Part shown: positions 54,936 through 63,899 of the stretch, in pieces
How positions within the stretch are numbered: the stretch's first letter is position 1
Layout of the letters: the number at the start of each line of letters is the position of its first letter
Origin: Apus apus
Lineage: Eukaryota > Chordata > Aves > Apodiformes > Apodidae
Length of the DNA: 64,000 nucleotides
Assembly (NCBI RefSeq): GCF_020740795.1
Contig: NC_067286.1
Coordinates: 3,715,990-3,779,989, forward strand
Direction of reading: 5' to 3'
Translations under genes and position numbers: made by a program
The notes under the pieces: generated by a model
Seen by the model: the letters and a program-made list of their open reading frames with translations, nothing else
What the model was told of the DNA's origin: nothing
Database searches by the model: none

Positions 54936-55099
54936 TTCATCTCCAGGTGGTGTTTTTTTTTGTGGTGGTTTTTTTTGGTGTTCGTGTTATTATTTGGTTG
55001 TTGTTTTTTTTTTGAAAGCCATCTTTCTTTATTAATTTATTTTTAAATTTCAAAAAGAAACCGGTAGGAAACTCTCTCCGTGCAGTCCCTGGATCACCT

Positions 55100-55123
55100 C
55101 CCCCCACCCCCAACCCCCGCCCC
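55100..55123 (-). promoter_or_regulatory. G-quadruplex-forming motif (minus strand)
   Basis: Four C-runs (6, 5, 5 and 4) separated by spacers of one or two bases on the plus strand. The minus strand thus has four G-runs with very short loops, the pattern of a stable G-quadruplex; the plus strand could form an i-motif. Such motifs are frequent in CpG-island promoters. Confidence 0.75.
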
Positions 55124-55202
55124 GCTCTGCAGCGGAGTTCCCTGCTCGCCGCAGGACTTGAAGCCGCTCCTCCCCCTGCGGAAACACAGATTTATTTATA
55201 TC

Positions 55203-55224
55203 TATCTATCTATATAGATAGATA
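55203..55224. repeat. perfect 22-bp palindrome of TATC/GATA units
   Basis: TATC repeats meet GATA repeats head-to-head so that positions 55203-55224 equal their own reverse complement. It contains WGATAR-type motifs on both strands. It may be an expanded microsatellite, a hairpin-prone site or a GATA-factor cluster. Confidence 0.9.
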
Positions 55225-55455
55225 ATTTTTTATTTTTTTTCTTTGGTGCCTGCTGGGAAGCAGGCAGGGCCAATCCGGGGGCCGCCCTGCCTGCAACCCC
55301 GCTGCCTCGGCAGCCCCTCCGCCCCCGCGCAGGCTGCCCGGGAGAGGCGCAGGATGCGCGGCGCAGCGCCGGGCGGGAACCCGCTCCACTGCGGGAGGGG
55401 AAAATGAGCTGGCGGCTGCTTTCCCTTCCCCTCTGACAGCTGAACGATTTATTTC

Positions 55456-55491
55456 ATTATTATTATTATTTTTTATTATTATTATTATTTT
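55456..55491. repeat. (ATT)n microsatellite
   Basis: About five ATT units, a T-run, then five more ATT units. It sits inside the CpG island and may vary in length. Confidence 0.9.
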
Positions 55492-55792
55492 CCCCTCCAG
55501 GTTTTCACGATCAGCACTGGGGGAGCCGGGAAATTTTGTGCCCGCTGGCAGATTTGTCTTTAAAATTGTGGTCAGTGGACGGGTCTCCTTTTGCTCCGGC
55601 ATCGTTGTCCTGTTCACAGCTCTTAAGACTTAAGAAGCTTGATTCTCTAAGGCTGGTATCCAAGGGCATCAGTCATTAACACACTGAGCTACATCTGCTT
55701 CTTGGCTAAGACTGAAGAAAGACATTTTAAGCTGGAAATCCTGCCTGCTTGCTCACTCGCTCGCTCTCTAGTGCATACGGAAGGGGAAGCAT

Positions 55793-55872
55793 ATGCAGCA
55801 GCAGGTTCCTTTTTTTTTTTTTTTTTTTATTCCAAAAGGCTTTGTAGATGCGGTGACAAGATAATGGAGTGA
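55793..55872 (+). promoter_or_regulatory. chain of small upstream ORFs
   Basis: ATG at 55793 opens a 23-codon frame (MQQQVP, six Phe from the T-run, then IPKGFVDAVTR) ending TAA at 55862. The last A of that stop is the first base of ATG 55864, which has A at -3 and G at +4 and is stopped after one codon (ATG GAG TGA). ATG CGG TGA at 55848-55856 overlaps in another frame. Linked stop/start sequences of this sort can limit translation of the main frame, if the stretch is transcribed. Confidence 0.4.
55810..55828. repeat. T homopolymer (19)
   Basis: Nineteen T in a row. It lies inside the small upstream frame at 55793, so changes in length would shift that frame. Confidence 0.9.
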
Positions 55873-56065
55873 AAGTCTCCCATTTCCAGGGAAGAAAATT
55901 ACAGGAGTCAGCCAGAGAAAAGAAGGAGCAAGTTAAATAACAGCAGAAATAGGAAGGAGGACAGGAGGATACTGGTGAAGAACTGAAAATAAAATTAGAG
56001 GAAACAGGTGGAAGGCTGGCATAAAGCTGGGAGATATCATAGACTGAAAGTGGTTTGAGTAGTTT

Positions 56066-56101
56066 CTTTATTATTTTATTTTATTTTATTTTTTATTATT
56101 T
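56066..56101. repeat. (TTTTA)n repeat
   Basis: Several ATTTT units in tandem with flanking TTATT variants. Simple sequence in the putative leader. Confidence 0.85.
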
Positions 56102-56265
56102 GGTTATTGGTTTTAAACTCTAAGCTGGTTTTGGAGCTCCCTGCAGAAAACCAGTCTGCTTTAGTGTAGAGCAGCTTCCCCAACGTGTCCCTTTCTCTCT
56201 CCCTGCCTGCTGTCTCTGCTGTTGCTGCTGCTGACAGAAACGTGTTAGGAAAGCAGAAAGAGAAA

Positions 56266-56523
56266 ATGCCAGCCATCCTGGTAGCCTCCAAAATGAAATC
56301 GGGACTACCTAAACCCGTACACAGCGCTGCTCCCATCCTGCATGTCCCAACGGCCAGGACCATCCCACAGCCCTGTTACCTGAAGTTTGGGAACAAGGTG
56401 GAGGTGACGAAGCCATTGTATTCCAGCCAGATTCCTCTAAAATCTTCAAATGGACAAGAAAATGCAGGAGATGGACTCCCACCAAGGAAGAGTAGCTCCA
56501 TAGAAAATGGATTTGACACACAG
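56266..56523 (+). CDS. NAV2: neuron navigator 2, alternative first coding exon
   Basis: The exon encodes 86 residues beginning MPAILVASKMKSGLPKPVHS and ending NGFDTQ, which I recognise as the N-terminus of vertebrate NAV2. From memory, the first ~27 residues look the same as the human protein, and the segment around residues 60-70 is about three residues shorter. NAV2 is a very large (about 2,400 residue) cytoskeletal protein that follows growing microtubule ends and supports axon outgrowth. It has a calponin-homology domain after this segment, coiled coils, and a C-terminal AAA+ ATPase module; only the stretch before the CH domain is here. Residues 54-57 (SQIP) fit the SxIP motif that binds EB proteins. 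The start is ATG 56266 (A at -3, no in-frame ATG upstream). The exon ends in phase 0 at CAG|GTTAGA, as expected for joining the shared exon that in human NAV2 begins IYTDW. That next exon was not found to the right, so the gene is partial. Confidence 0.93.
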
Positions 56524-56577
56524 GTTAGAAGGCAGCAGTGCTGGGGAGGTGTATGTGGGAATGTATTTCTATGCTGA

Positions 56578-57030
56578 ATGTGTGCAGCAGGTTTGCTGAG
56601 GTAGATAGATAGTGGTGTGAGCAGCAGTGAGAGAACAGGGGGGTGTGTGTGTATGTGTGTAATAACATCTGTCTGCAGTGGTGGGATGTTTTCTGCATAG
56701 TGGCATGTGTTACCAAAGGATGGCTTTGTGATTTTGTCAGCATGGTGGAGCTGATGGTGGGGTGGTGAGGGATGGTGCTGTGTGTGCTGTTTGCCTGTGT
56801 TACCTTCTCTATTGCCTGTGCTTGAACTTGGGGAATTTACAGAAGGGAGATGGTAGAGATGTTGTTTGTGGGGTGTGTTCTTTGTGTTCTTTCTGTAGGT
56901 GCTAATTGTAGTGGTGGGGTTGTGTGCCTGGGATGGGGAGAGATTGCTGGTTGTCATGAGTGTGTTTTGTGTTGGGTTATGTATTGCACTGCACTGAATG
57001 TTTTGTGTTTGTAGTTGTGTAGGGAGTCAA
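56578..57030 (+). other. G/T-skewed block after the splice donor
   Basis: The plus strand has strong G and T excess, with GGGGGG at 56638-56643, (TG)n runs, and many GGTGG and GGGG groups. G-runs near a donor often act as intronic splicing enhancers, and G skew downstream of a CpG-island promoter favours R-loops; both are inferences here. The block leaves the minus strand almost stop-free, giving a false 193-codon frame (56376-56957). Confidence 0.6.
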
Positions 57031-57253
57031 TGGGAGGCAGTGCTTTATGTGAAATTACAATGTGCTCGTCATTCTCAGTGCAGCTAAATTAAATAGATCA
57101 TGTAGAAAATGAACATTCAAGTGGAATCGCCTGTTAATGCTACATGTGCATGACATCATAGATGCACCACATTATCAATCTGTACTTCTTAGACTTCCCT
57201 TTAATGTGTATCAGTTTTCTAACGTGTTTTTATATGTGCTGCTTCCTGTGTAG

Positions 57254-57550
57254 GGAGGAGACATGGAGACACGGACGTTCTTCAGCTCGTTTAATTTTTA
57301 TCAGCATAGGAAGGTTTTCAGTGTGGCTCAGATTGCCTGGTGCTCCGGATGCCCCAGTGTGCTCCAGAGCAGCGTGAGCAGCTCGTACGTGTCAGCGTGC
57401 GACGGCGGGAGCAAAGCAGATGGTCTGCTGCAGCAAGCAGAATTGATTAACAGGATACAGGGATTGCTGTACAGCAGCCTGATGTATTCTGGCAACAGGG
57501 GTGTACATTGCAAGCTGCTCCTACCAATTTCTGAGCCCAGTAGAAGCTGA
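57254..57550 (+). other. candidate alternative exon, NAV2 phase-compatible
   Basis: A T-rich tract ending TTCCTGTGTAG at 57253 makes a plausible acceptor. Reading phase 0 as set by the NAV2 donor, the next 98 codons are open (GGDMETRTFFSSFNFYQHRK at the start) to TGA at 57548. The left half (57265-57415) is CpG-rich compared with its surroundings. An internal ATG at 57263 gives a 95-residue frame. I do not recognise the peptide as part of any known NAV isoform. It could be an alternative terminal exon, a separate small gene, or a conserved regulatory element. Confidence 0.25.
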
Positions 57551-60500
57551 TACCATTATACTGGGATAGGGAAATGATGACAGATGCTTTCTTGTTTTTT
57601 TGTTTTCCTTTTCCTTCCTCAAGGGATAATGTGTCATCCCTACCATCTAGATTTTGAAATCTGTGGCCTTCTAACCCTGTTCTCTAAAGGCAAGTGTGTC
57701 TACTGGTTGGGTATGTTTGGCCCTGTGCCCTAATTTTAGGATGTGCTGCACTTTCCTTGCTGGTAGACAAGGTGACACATTGGGCTGCTCAGGCTAGACA
57801 AATGTGTCCCTCAGTTCCTGAGGGACTGGGAGTAGAAAATGAGACAGACAAATAACGGTGGCAGGGTGGTGGCAGCAGAAAGACTGACCTGCACATCACA
57901 TCTTGTTCTTAGGAGAGAGACAAATACTCCTTTTTCCTTGTGCTAGTGTCTATCTTTGTTATGAAATGTCAGCAAAATCTCATTACCTACTGCTCTTTCT
58001 CTCAGGCATGCCTTGGTTTCTGCATAGAAATTTACATTCCTGCAAAAGAGATGGTTATTTATAAGTACTTTTTCATCTTACAGCAGACTATAATCAGGTA
58101 GATCCTGCCAGTGGTAGCCATTTGCAGCAGTAAGGGGAATACTATGGTGTTTTTAACCCTTAAACAGATGTGTAAAAAATATCAAATATCTTGTTGATGA
58201 AATGTCTTCATGCTAAAATGTTATAGTTAAGCAGGGAGTGATTTTGGCCAAAGGAATTTCAGATAATTTTGAGTTTTGAATAACTTCAGCAGCAGGTGAA
58301 ATCCTAAGCTTTGCCGTTCTCAGTAACCTCTTTTGCGTAGCAGCCTTAGCAGATGACCAGCACCTTTTAAGGTGTGAACCAGTGAGGTTTGTTTTACCAT
58401 CCATTATCTTGAATAAACATGGTCCCTTTTTTGTTATTCTAATTGATCCAACTTTGATCCCTCTGCCCACAAAAGCATGAAGATTTTTGCCATTCAAGGG
58501 ATTAATTTGGAACGTTGGTCTGTATCTAAAGAGAGATTTTTTCCAGATAGATCAAGGGCGATGTTCTTTTCTGTATCTACCATCTTTGCTTCCCAAGGGA
58601 GGAGGAATGGGATGGAGGGACAGCTGCTGGATGGTATGTCAGCAGCTGAAGCATTTTTGTCTTGGAAAACCTTCAGCTACATTTAGGTACAGTCAGGTAT
58701 AGAAGTGCTTTCTGACAGTAAGCCTAGTAAGGTTTAGTCTTAAATACTGCATTAGGACTAAATATATGAAGAATCAAAGACATGTCCTATGAGGGTGACC
58801 AATTGCTCTTCTGGATATTCTGTGTTTAAGCCCCAGTGCTGCCCTCACCATTTTACAGTGCAGGCACTGGGCATCCCCTGTGAGGGAGGAAGGTTATTTT
58901 CTTGCCATGGCATTTAAAGATTAGATCCATAAGTAGAACTCATGCCAAATGCTTTGGTCCCTGTCTTTTGTAGATCTTATTCCTTGCGTGGAGTTTGCAG
59001 CCCACAGGGAAGGACATCATATCCTCCTCTGTGGGTGGAGGGAAAATTAAAAAGAGGTTGTGACACTTGGATCAAAAAACAAAGACAAGAAATAAAAATG
59101 ACTGAAGTAGATTTAACTTGTGCTGTATTCCTTGCTGAGATTGAACTTGGAATTTGCAGCCCTGAGCTTTCTCTTGGAATTAGAGGCATAAGCTGTTTCC
59201 ATCAGAGCCCAAGGTGATATCAGGCCACTTTCAACACAAGTGGCAGAGATGCACTGCTTTTGTACAACTGCTTAGTGGTCAGAGCATTTGCTCAGAGAGG
59301 GGGCTATCTGAGTTCAGTTTCTATTTCAACACCAGAGAATTCAAACTCTTATCGTATCTCTGGAGGGTTTCATAATCAACAAGCCACAGGATGTTCTGGG
59401 AGTATTTTAGGGAGTTGCTCTTAATCCCGTTGAAGTTGGTCCTCTTTGCACTACATAATATAAAATTCAGTTGCATGTATAGAATAAGGACAGATGAGCA
59501 ACTTGACCTCACGTTTAGGACATCTACTTACAGGGAGAGAGGTGATGGGGAGGGATGAAACAGGTAGGATACCTTTAACTAGTTGTACATACAAACTTGT
59601 CTCTCCCATCATGGTGTATAGATACTTCCATTTTAAATTTGTGTGTGCCTTTTTTCCTGCACTTAGGTTACTGATTATTCTGGAGGAGAGGCTGAGCCTA
59701 GTGCATCAATCAGAAGATAGAGACCATGTTCTAATGGTGGTTTAGCATGTTTCAAGCCGTTTGCAAACCAGTGATATTTTCAGAAGCTTTTCCCTGCCAG
59801 ATGGTACCTACCTTGAGCCTTGTTCTTCAGAGAACATGGGCACTGCAGGTGGTATTCATTGAAATACTCATTTTTGAAAAACTGCTGAAAATCAAGGTGT
59901 CCCACTTGAAAATTTGTTCTCAATGAAAGCTTCTGCTCTTTTATCTTTGTCCTTCTTCTTATGGTTTTACATGTGTAAGCTAGACTTTATAGTTTTGAGC
60001 CTTAAGGCCATATAAGGGCGATGTGTTATTTAAAATGCTGTGCAATTTATAAAAAGCATTCTTCAGGGTATTTTCAGAGGCACTTTCCAGAGAAAGGTCT
60101 GAGGGTTCTAGCATTAAGCTAGTTGGAAATCTTAGGTTGATGAATCATGGCAGTATCATTCCTGTTTTATTGTTACTGATATACACACTCCATTCATTTT
60201 TCCATATTAAATTCTCTGTGTTGTGCACAACAGTATCCTGCTGTTGTACTGGTGGTTATTTTGTCTTATTTGAAAACGCCGCCAATAAATTGTACCCATA
60301 TTTAGAGAGCATTGTTTTGGAAATATTTAACTTTGTTACCAGAGAAACTTCCGTCGAGTAGATAGCAGGACAGGGATCTCTCGTATACTGAATGGTATTT
60401 ATTAGGTATTCTGAAAAAGCCATATGTATTCGGCTACTAAATTTGCAGTAGTTATTTAAGACAGAAGTCCTTGCCAGTTTGAAGTCCATGGGCATGGTTA

Positions 60501-60974
60501 AAGTGTTCATGCAGGATGCAGGAGGGGAGGTAGTGTTCCAGGAATACAGTCTGTTGCCATGATATTGTAAAAGCCACCAAAGGAGACTGTAGATTTAATG
60601 ACTTTGTTTATTGCTGTTATGTTGTATTCTCTAGATTCTTGCTTTTCATTCTCTGGAGAACCTTAAAAAATAATGACTTTTTATGTCTGAAGTAACTGTA
60701 GCCTCTTAAAAGCACAGGGAACTTCCGAAGTCATTGGTCTCACCCTTCCACTAAAGCACTTGAAGTCGATGGGCATTTCTTTAATCTGGTATTAAAATAC
60801 TTGTATGCAGCAATTGCTGATAACTGTCCTTGATGTCTGACAGGGAGGGGTGGTGGTGGGGTGTTAATTCTTTGCAAACTTCTCTGCAATATTTGCTGAA
60901 AGTTAGGCAGTTCTCCTCTCCTGGTGGATGTGGAAGGCAGATCCTTACTAGATGTTACCATGATCTCCCTCACT
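57551..60974. other. intron interior, nothing recognised
   Basis: No exon, RNA or clear transposon seen. Frames such as 58213-58497 (-) have no recognisable product. Confidence 0.6.
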
Positions 60975-61160
60975 TTCCTCTTTCTCTACACCAGGCAAAC
61001 CTAATTCTTCTAACCTTTTCTCTCAGGATTTCTAGAGCTCTTACAGCTCTCAGTGCTATCTACTGAACTCTCCTCTGTTTGCCTAGAGCTTTTTTTAAGA
61101 ATTCTGTTCCAAACCACGTAGATGTCAGTACAATAAAACTCCCTTGCTCAGCTACATTTT
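60975..61160 (-). mobile_element. ancient CR1/L3-like fragment, tentative
   Basis: Plus strand shows 'caggcaaacctaattcttct', 'aaccttttctctcagg', then 'ctctcctctg' and 'cagtacaataaaact', in the order seen in the reverse complement of old CR1/L3-type LINEs ('aaacaaacccaattctttcaacctttcctc...gctctcctctg'). Identity is low, so the call needs a profile search. Confidence 0.42.
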
Positions 61161-61173
61161 TTTTTCACACTGG

Positions 61174-61307
61174 TTTCCCAATTTGTGAAGATCATGTTGA
61201 GTTTGGTGTTCTAGATCTGGGGCATTCTAAATCTCCTCATCTTCTAGTCTTACACTGCGTTTTTCTTCTAGTGATTTAATTCTTCTTTCCCAATTTGTGA
61301 AGATCAT
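61174..61307 (+). repeat. 22-bp direct repeats, 112 bases apart
   Basis: The same 22 bases (beginning TTTCCCAATTTGTG, ending GATCAT) occur at 61174-61195 and 61286-61307. The sequence between is T- and C-rich and not obviously duplicated. The repeat may reflect a small insertion flanked by a copied target, or a local duplication that has decayed. Confidence 0.8.
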
Positions 61308-63531
61308 CTACAACTGAGATGTGCTATCAGAATATGTTACCACAAAAATGATCTGTCTTTTAATATAAAGAACTGCTCCTTTTTAATGCCCTGCATTAGA
61401 ACAAAAGATGTAAGGTTGCACTATAAACTCAGGAGGTTCTTTCATCGTTGGGTTTTCATATAGATTATGCAAAGGGTCAGTTGGAATTCACACTCCCATT
61501 CTGCCTTTTAATTGTTCTGGGTAATGGATGAAAATGTGTTTTGATCTGATTTCACTTTAATTGTGACAGTTCTTGAGTCAAAGATTATTTGGTTGTTGTG
61601 TAACATTCCTTCCCAAGTCTGGTACCTTCCCTGTCCACTTGCCCAAGATGAGATTTCCAGAGATACTTATTGTTGAGCTAATAATGCTGCTGTTGAATTC
61701 ACTCAAGTTTTTATTGGCCTGTGGTTAGTGTTTCTGAAACCCTCATTTAATATGACCTTTTTTCCCTGCCTTTTTTTTTTTTTAAATGTTATTTCTCTGA
61801 AACTTGGTAATAGTTTGTATATCTAAGGGGCTTCCAAATTTTAATAGACTTAATCTAAGAGCACTCCTTAGAGGTAGGGATATTGTTTCTTTTTTTATAA
61901 ATTAATGGCTAAGGCACAAAGACACTTACCCAAGGTCATAAAGTCTGCAGTGCTGTAGAAAATTACTAGCTAGTCCCATGACTATTAGATTATCTTTCTC
62001 CTTTGCTGCTACTTCTTAATCAGTTCAAAATGCTCATGCATATGGTGTCCATGTGTTCTCCCTCTGTCCTTGAAACTGTTAGCTTACTCCATAAAACTGT
62101 ATTACTTTAGTGAACACTCTCACTTTCTTTGTGTTTTAGCCAGTAATTTTTATCACCTTCTGCTCTGACACTTGATGTATGGCAGCACCCAAGCAGGACA
62201 TGTTGGTCCAGCTGTCCTCTAACCAGAAATGGGTTAATTATTAATATTTGTTTTTGCTTTCTCCCTGCCTGCCTTTACCTCTCTGGCTGCACTGGTGAAT
62301 TTCTTTGACAGCTTTTAGAGTTTTGCTTCTTGCTTTGTCCATTTTGTGTTCCACAGAACTTCCCTTTTGTGATGTATGGGGTCATATTTCAGTTCTGTTG
62401 CACACACAGTCTCTGCTGGAGGCTTGTTTGACCTGCAATTGGCTTCAGCAGAGAAGCATTAAGTCCTTCTCCCAATCCACCTGCTAGCTGCTAGATCTAA
62501 TTTGTTAGTGTTCAAATATGGATAAAATAATTTTAAAAGCAAGTGTAACGTGAGGAAACTGAAAGACAAAAGCATCTGTGTGTATCATAAGACCTAGCAC
62601 AGACAGCATTTGAGCTGTACAAATGTTCTTAGTGGCTGAAGCCCATGCTGGCGTGGCTTTATGGAGCTCATCATAAAGTGACATCCTCTAGTCTTCTACA
62701 AAATACTCTCCTCAAAAATCAAGTGGTATGAAATATAAAACCTCTCCGAAAGGAATGTCCTGCAGATGCAGAGAGGTACAAGGATGTCAGTAGAGAAGAA
62801 CAACGGATACTGCTTTTAAAACTCCTGGCATGAAACCTGAGCTTTACTTCTCAAAAAAATCAAGTGAAGTCAAATTATAAAGAAGAGGTCTGGTAGACAA
62901 AACGTGTACCTTTCCCAACTTTCAAGTACCTGACAAGTACCAAAAAGAAAGCAAATTAAGAGGCCAACACTGCCTGTACTATTTTTCTTTTTTTTTTCCT
63001 TTTTTTTCCCAGAGGATATCAGAGAAGAAAGCCTTTATTTTATTGAGATGGGAAGGGTGGACTCAGTGCTTGGTTTTGGAAATTCACAGCTGGTTTTGGC
63101 TATTTTTTATTTCCTTTGCAGAATCCTTTGTGGAACATTGTCTACTCTGTAATTTTAGTTTCCAGATTATCTCACCAGTAGATTTAAATATTTGTTTAAT
63201 TTGTAGAATATTTTAATGCTGTAAGCCTGCAAGTGCCTTTTTCCTACAAAAGTGGAAGAAAATAAGGAGGGATTTAAATCAACAATTATATTGTTGGAAC
63301 TTCCCAAACTTGTAACACAGAATAAATATTATAAATGCTGCTTAATAAGATACACTTTTGAATAAAGTGATAGTTGGGCCTTTAAGGGAAGGATGTGGTT
63401 TCTGTTCTTCCATTTTTTCCCACTTGTTTTCTGCTTATTTAAGCTTTGAGGAGAAACTTTCTACTTTTATTCTGGTATAAATCAAGAGATTATCTTAAAA
63501 TTTAACCCATTAATTTCTGTTTTCCTTGCAG
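61308..63531. other. intron interior, nothing recognised
   Basis: AT-rich sequence without recognisable exon or well-preserved repeat. T-runs occur near 61770-61785 and 62985-63010. It ends in a strong pyrimidine tract and acceptor at 63531. Confidence 0.6.
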
Positions 63532-63899
63532 CAAACTGTAGAATCTCAACCAAACTCAGATTCATTCTCCTGAGAAATTTACCTGACTAAAAATACCCTG
63601 TTTGAACATCATTTTTAGAAACATCTATATTTGAAGTATATAAATGGTCAGATTTTATGTGTATTATTAGATATGAACTGTTGGTACATTTTGTAATAGG
63701 AAGCTGCTGGTTTTCCATTCACCAAGAACTGGAATTCAGTCAAACACTTGGCATTTACTTGTATGCCTCTAATTTTATCTGTAAATTGTTCTTTCTGAAA
63801 TAGTTTGTGGAAACATTCTCAGTTTCTTCAGTTTTGCAAAGCATAGGCATGGAAATAACTGCTAAAACTTAAAACAAATAAGCCATTTCTTAAAATAAA
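63532..63899 (+). other. candidate alternative terminal exon with poly-A signal
   Basis: A near-ideal acceptor (TTTCTGTTTTCCTTGCAG, ending at 63531) opens a segment which, in the phase set by the NAV2 donor, reads QTVESQPNSDSFS and then TGA at 63571-63573. An AATAAA hexamer lies at 63894-63899. Joined to the NAV2 first exon, this would give a 99-residue protein with the SxIP motif but no CH or AAA+ domain. It may equally be a decoy acceptor in a long intron. Confidence 0.22.

Larger units (their letters stand above)
54501..55059. other. region just upstream of the CpG island
   Basis: It holds a TATA-like element (54516-54523), a small open frame with a hydrophobic start (54852-54935), and a G/T-rich, then T-rich run (54950-55050). 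No known exon is recognised. Confidence 0.5.
55060..55610. promoter_or_regulatory. NAV2: CpG island, probable promoter of the NAV2 isoform
   Basis: After 55 kb of CpG-poor, AT-rich DNA the sequence becomes GC-rich with many CpGs, densest at 55110-55165 and 55265-55400. It includes a C-run block at 55100-55123, a GGCGGGAA E2F/Sp1-like site at 55372-55379 and a GATA-type palindrome at 55203-55224. It lies 650-1200 bases upstream of the NAV2 start codon, the expected place for the promoter of a transcript using that exon. CpG-island promoters generally lack a TATA box and start at several positions, so I cannot assign a start site. The island is interrupted by AT-rich simple repeats. Confidence 0.72.
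55611..56265 (+). other. NAV2: putative 5' leader of the NAV2 transcript
   Basis: The stretch between the CpG island and the start codon. If the exon is not spliced upstream, this is 5' UTR. It has a T19 run (55810-55828), a purine-rich block (about 55885-56050), a TTTTA-type repeat (56066-56101) and a pyrimidine-rich stretch ending CTGACAG at 56237. ATGs near its right half are limited to three tiny upstream frames (55793, 55848, 55864); from 55867 to the main start there is none. Alternatively, CTGACAG at 56237 is a splice acceptor and part of this stretch is intron. Confidence 0.45.

Noticed and set aside
54430..54960. Solo LTR of an endogenous retrovirus
   Set aside because: TATA-like and C-rich segments are suggestive, but no TG...CA ends, target duplications, primer-binding site or internal genes were seen.
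56185..56265. Upstream extension of the NAV2 frame (27 codons from a GTG)
   Set aside because: It has no ATG, encodes a Leu/Ser/Ala-rich string from the pyrimidine tract, and the recognised NAV2 N-terminus starts exactly at ATG 56266.
56376..56957. 193-codon open frame on the minus strand overlapping the NAV2 exon
   Set aside because: It is antisense to a real exon, then runs through the G/T-skewed intron block, which lacks minus-strand stops by composition. The product is a low-complexity His/Thr/Pro-rich string with no domain.
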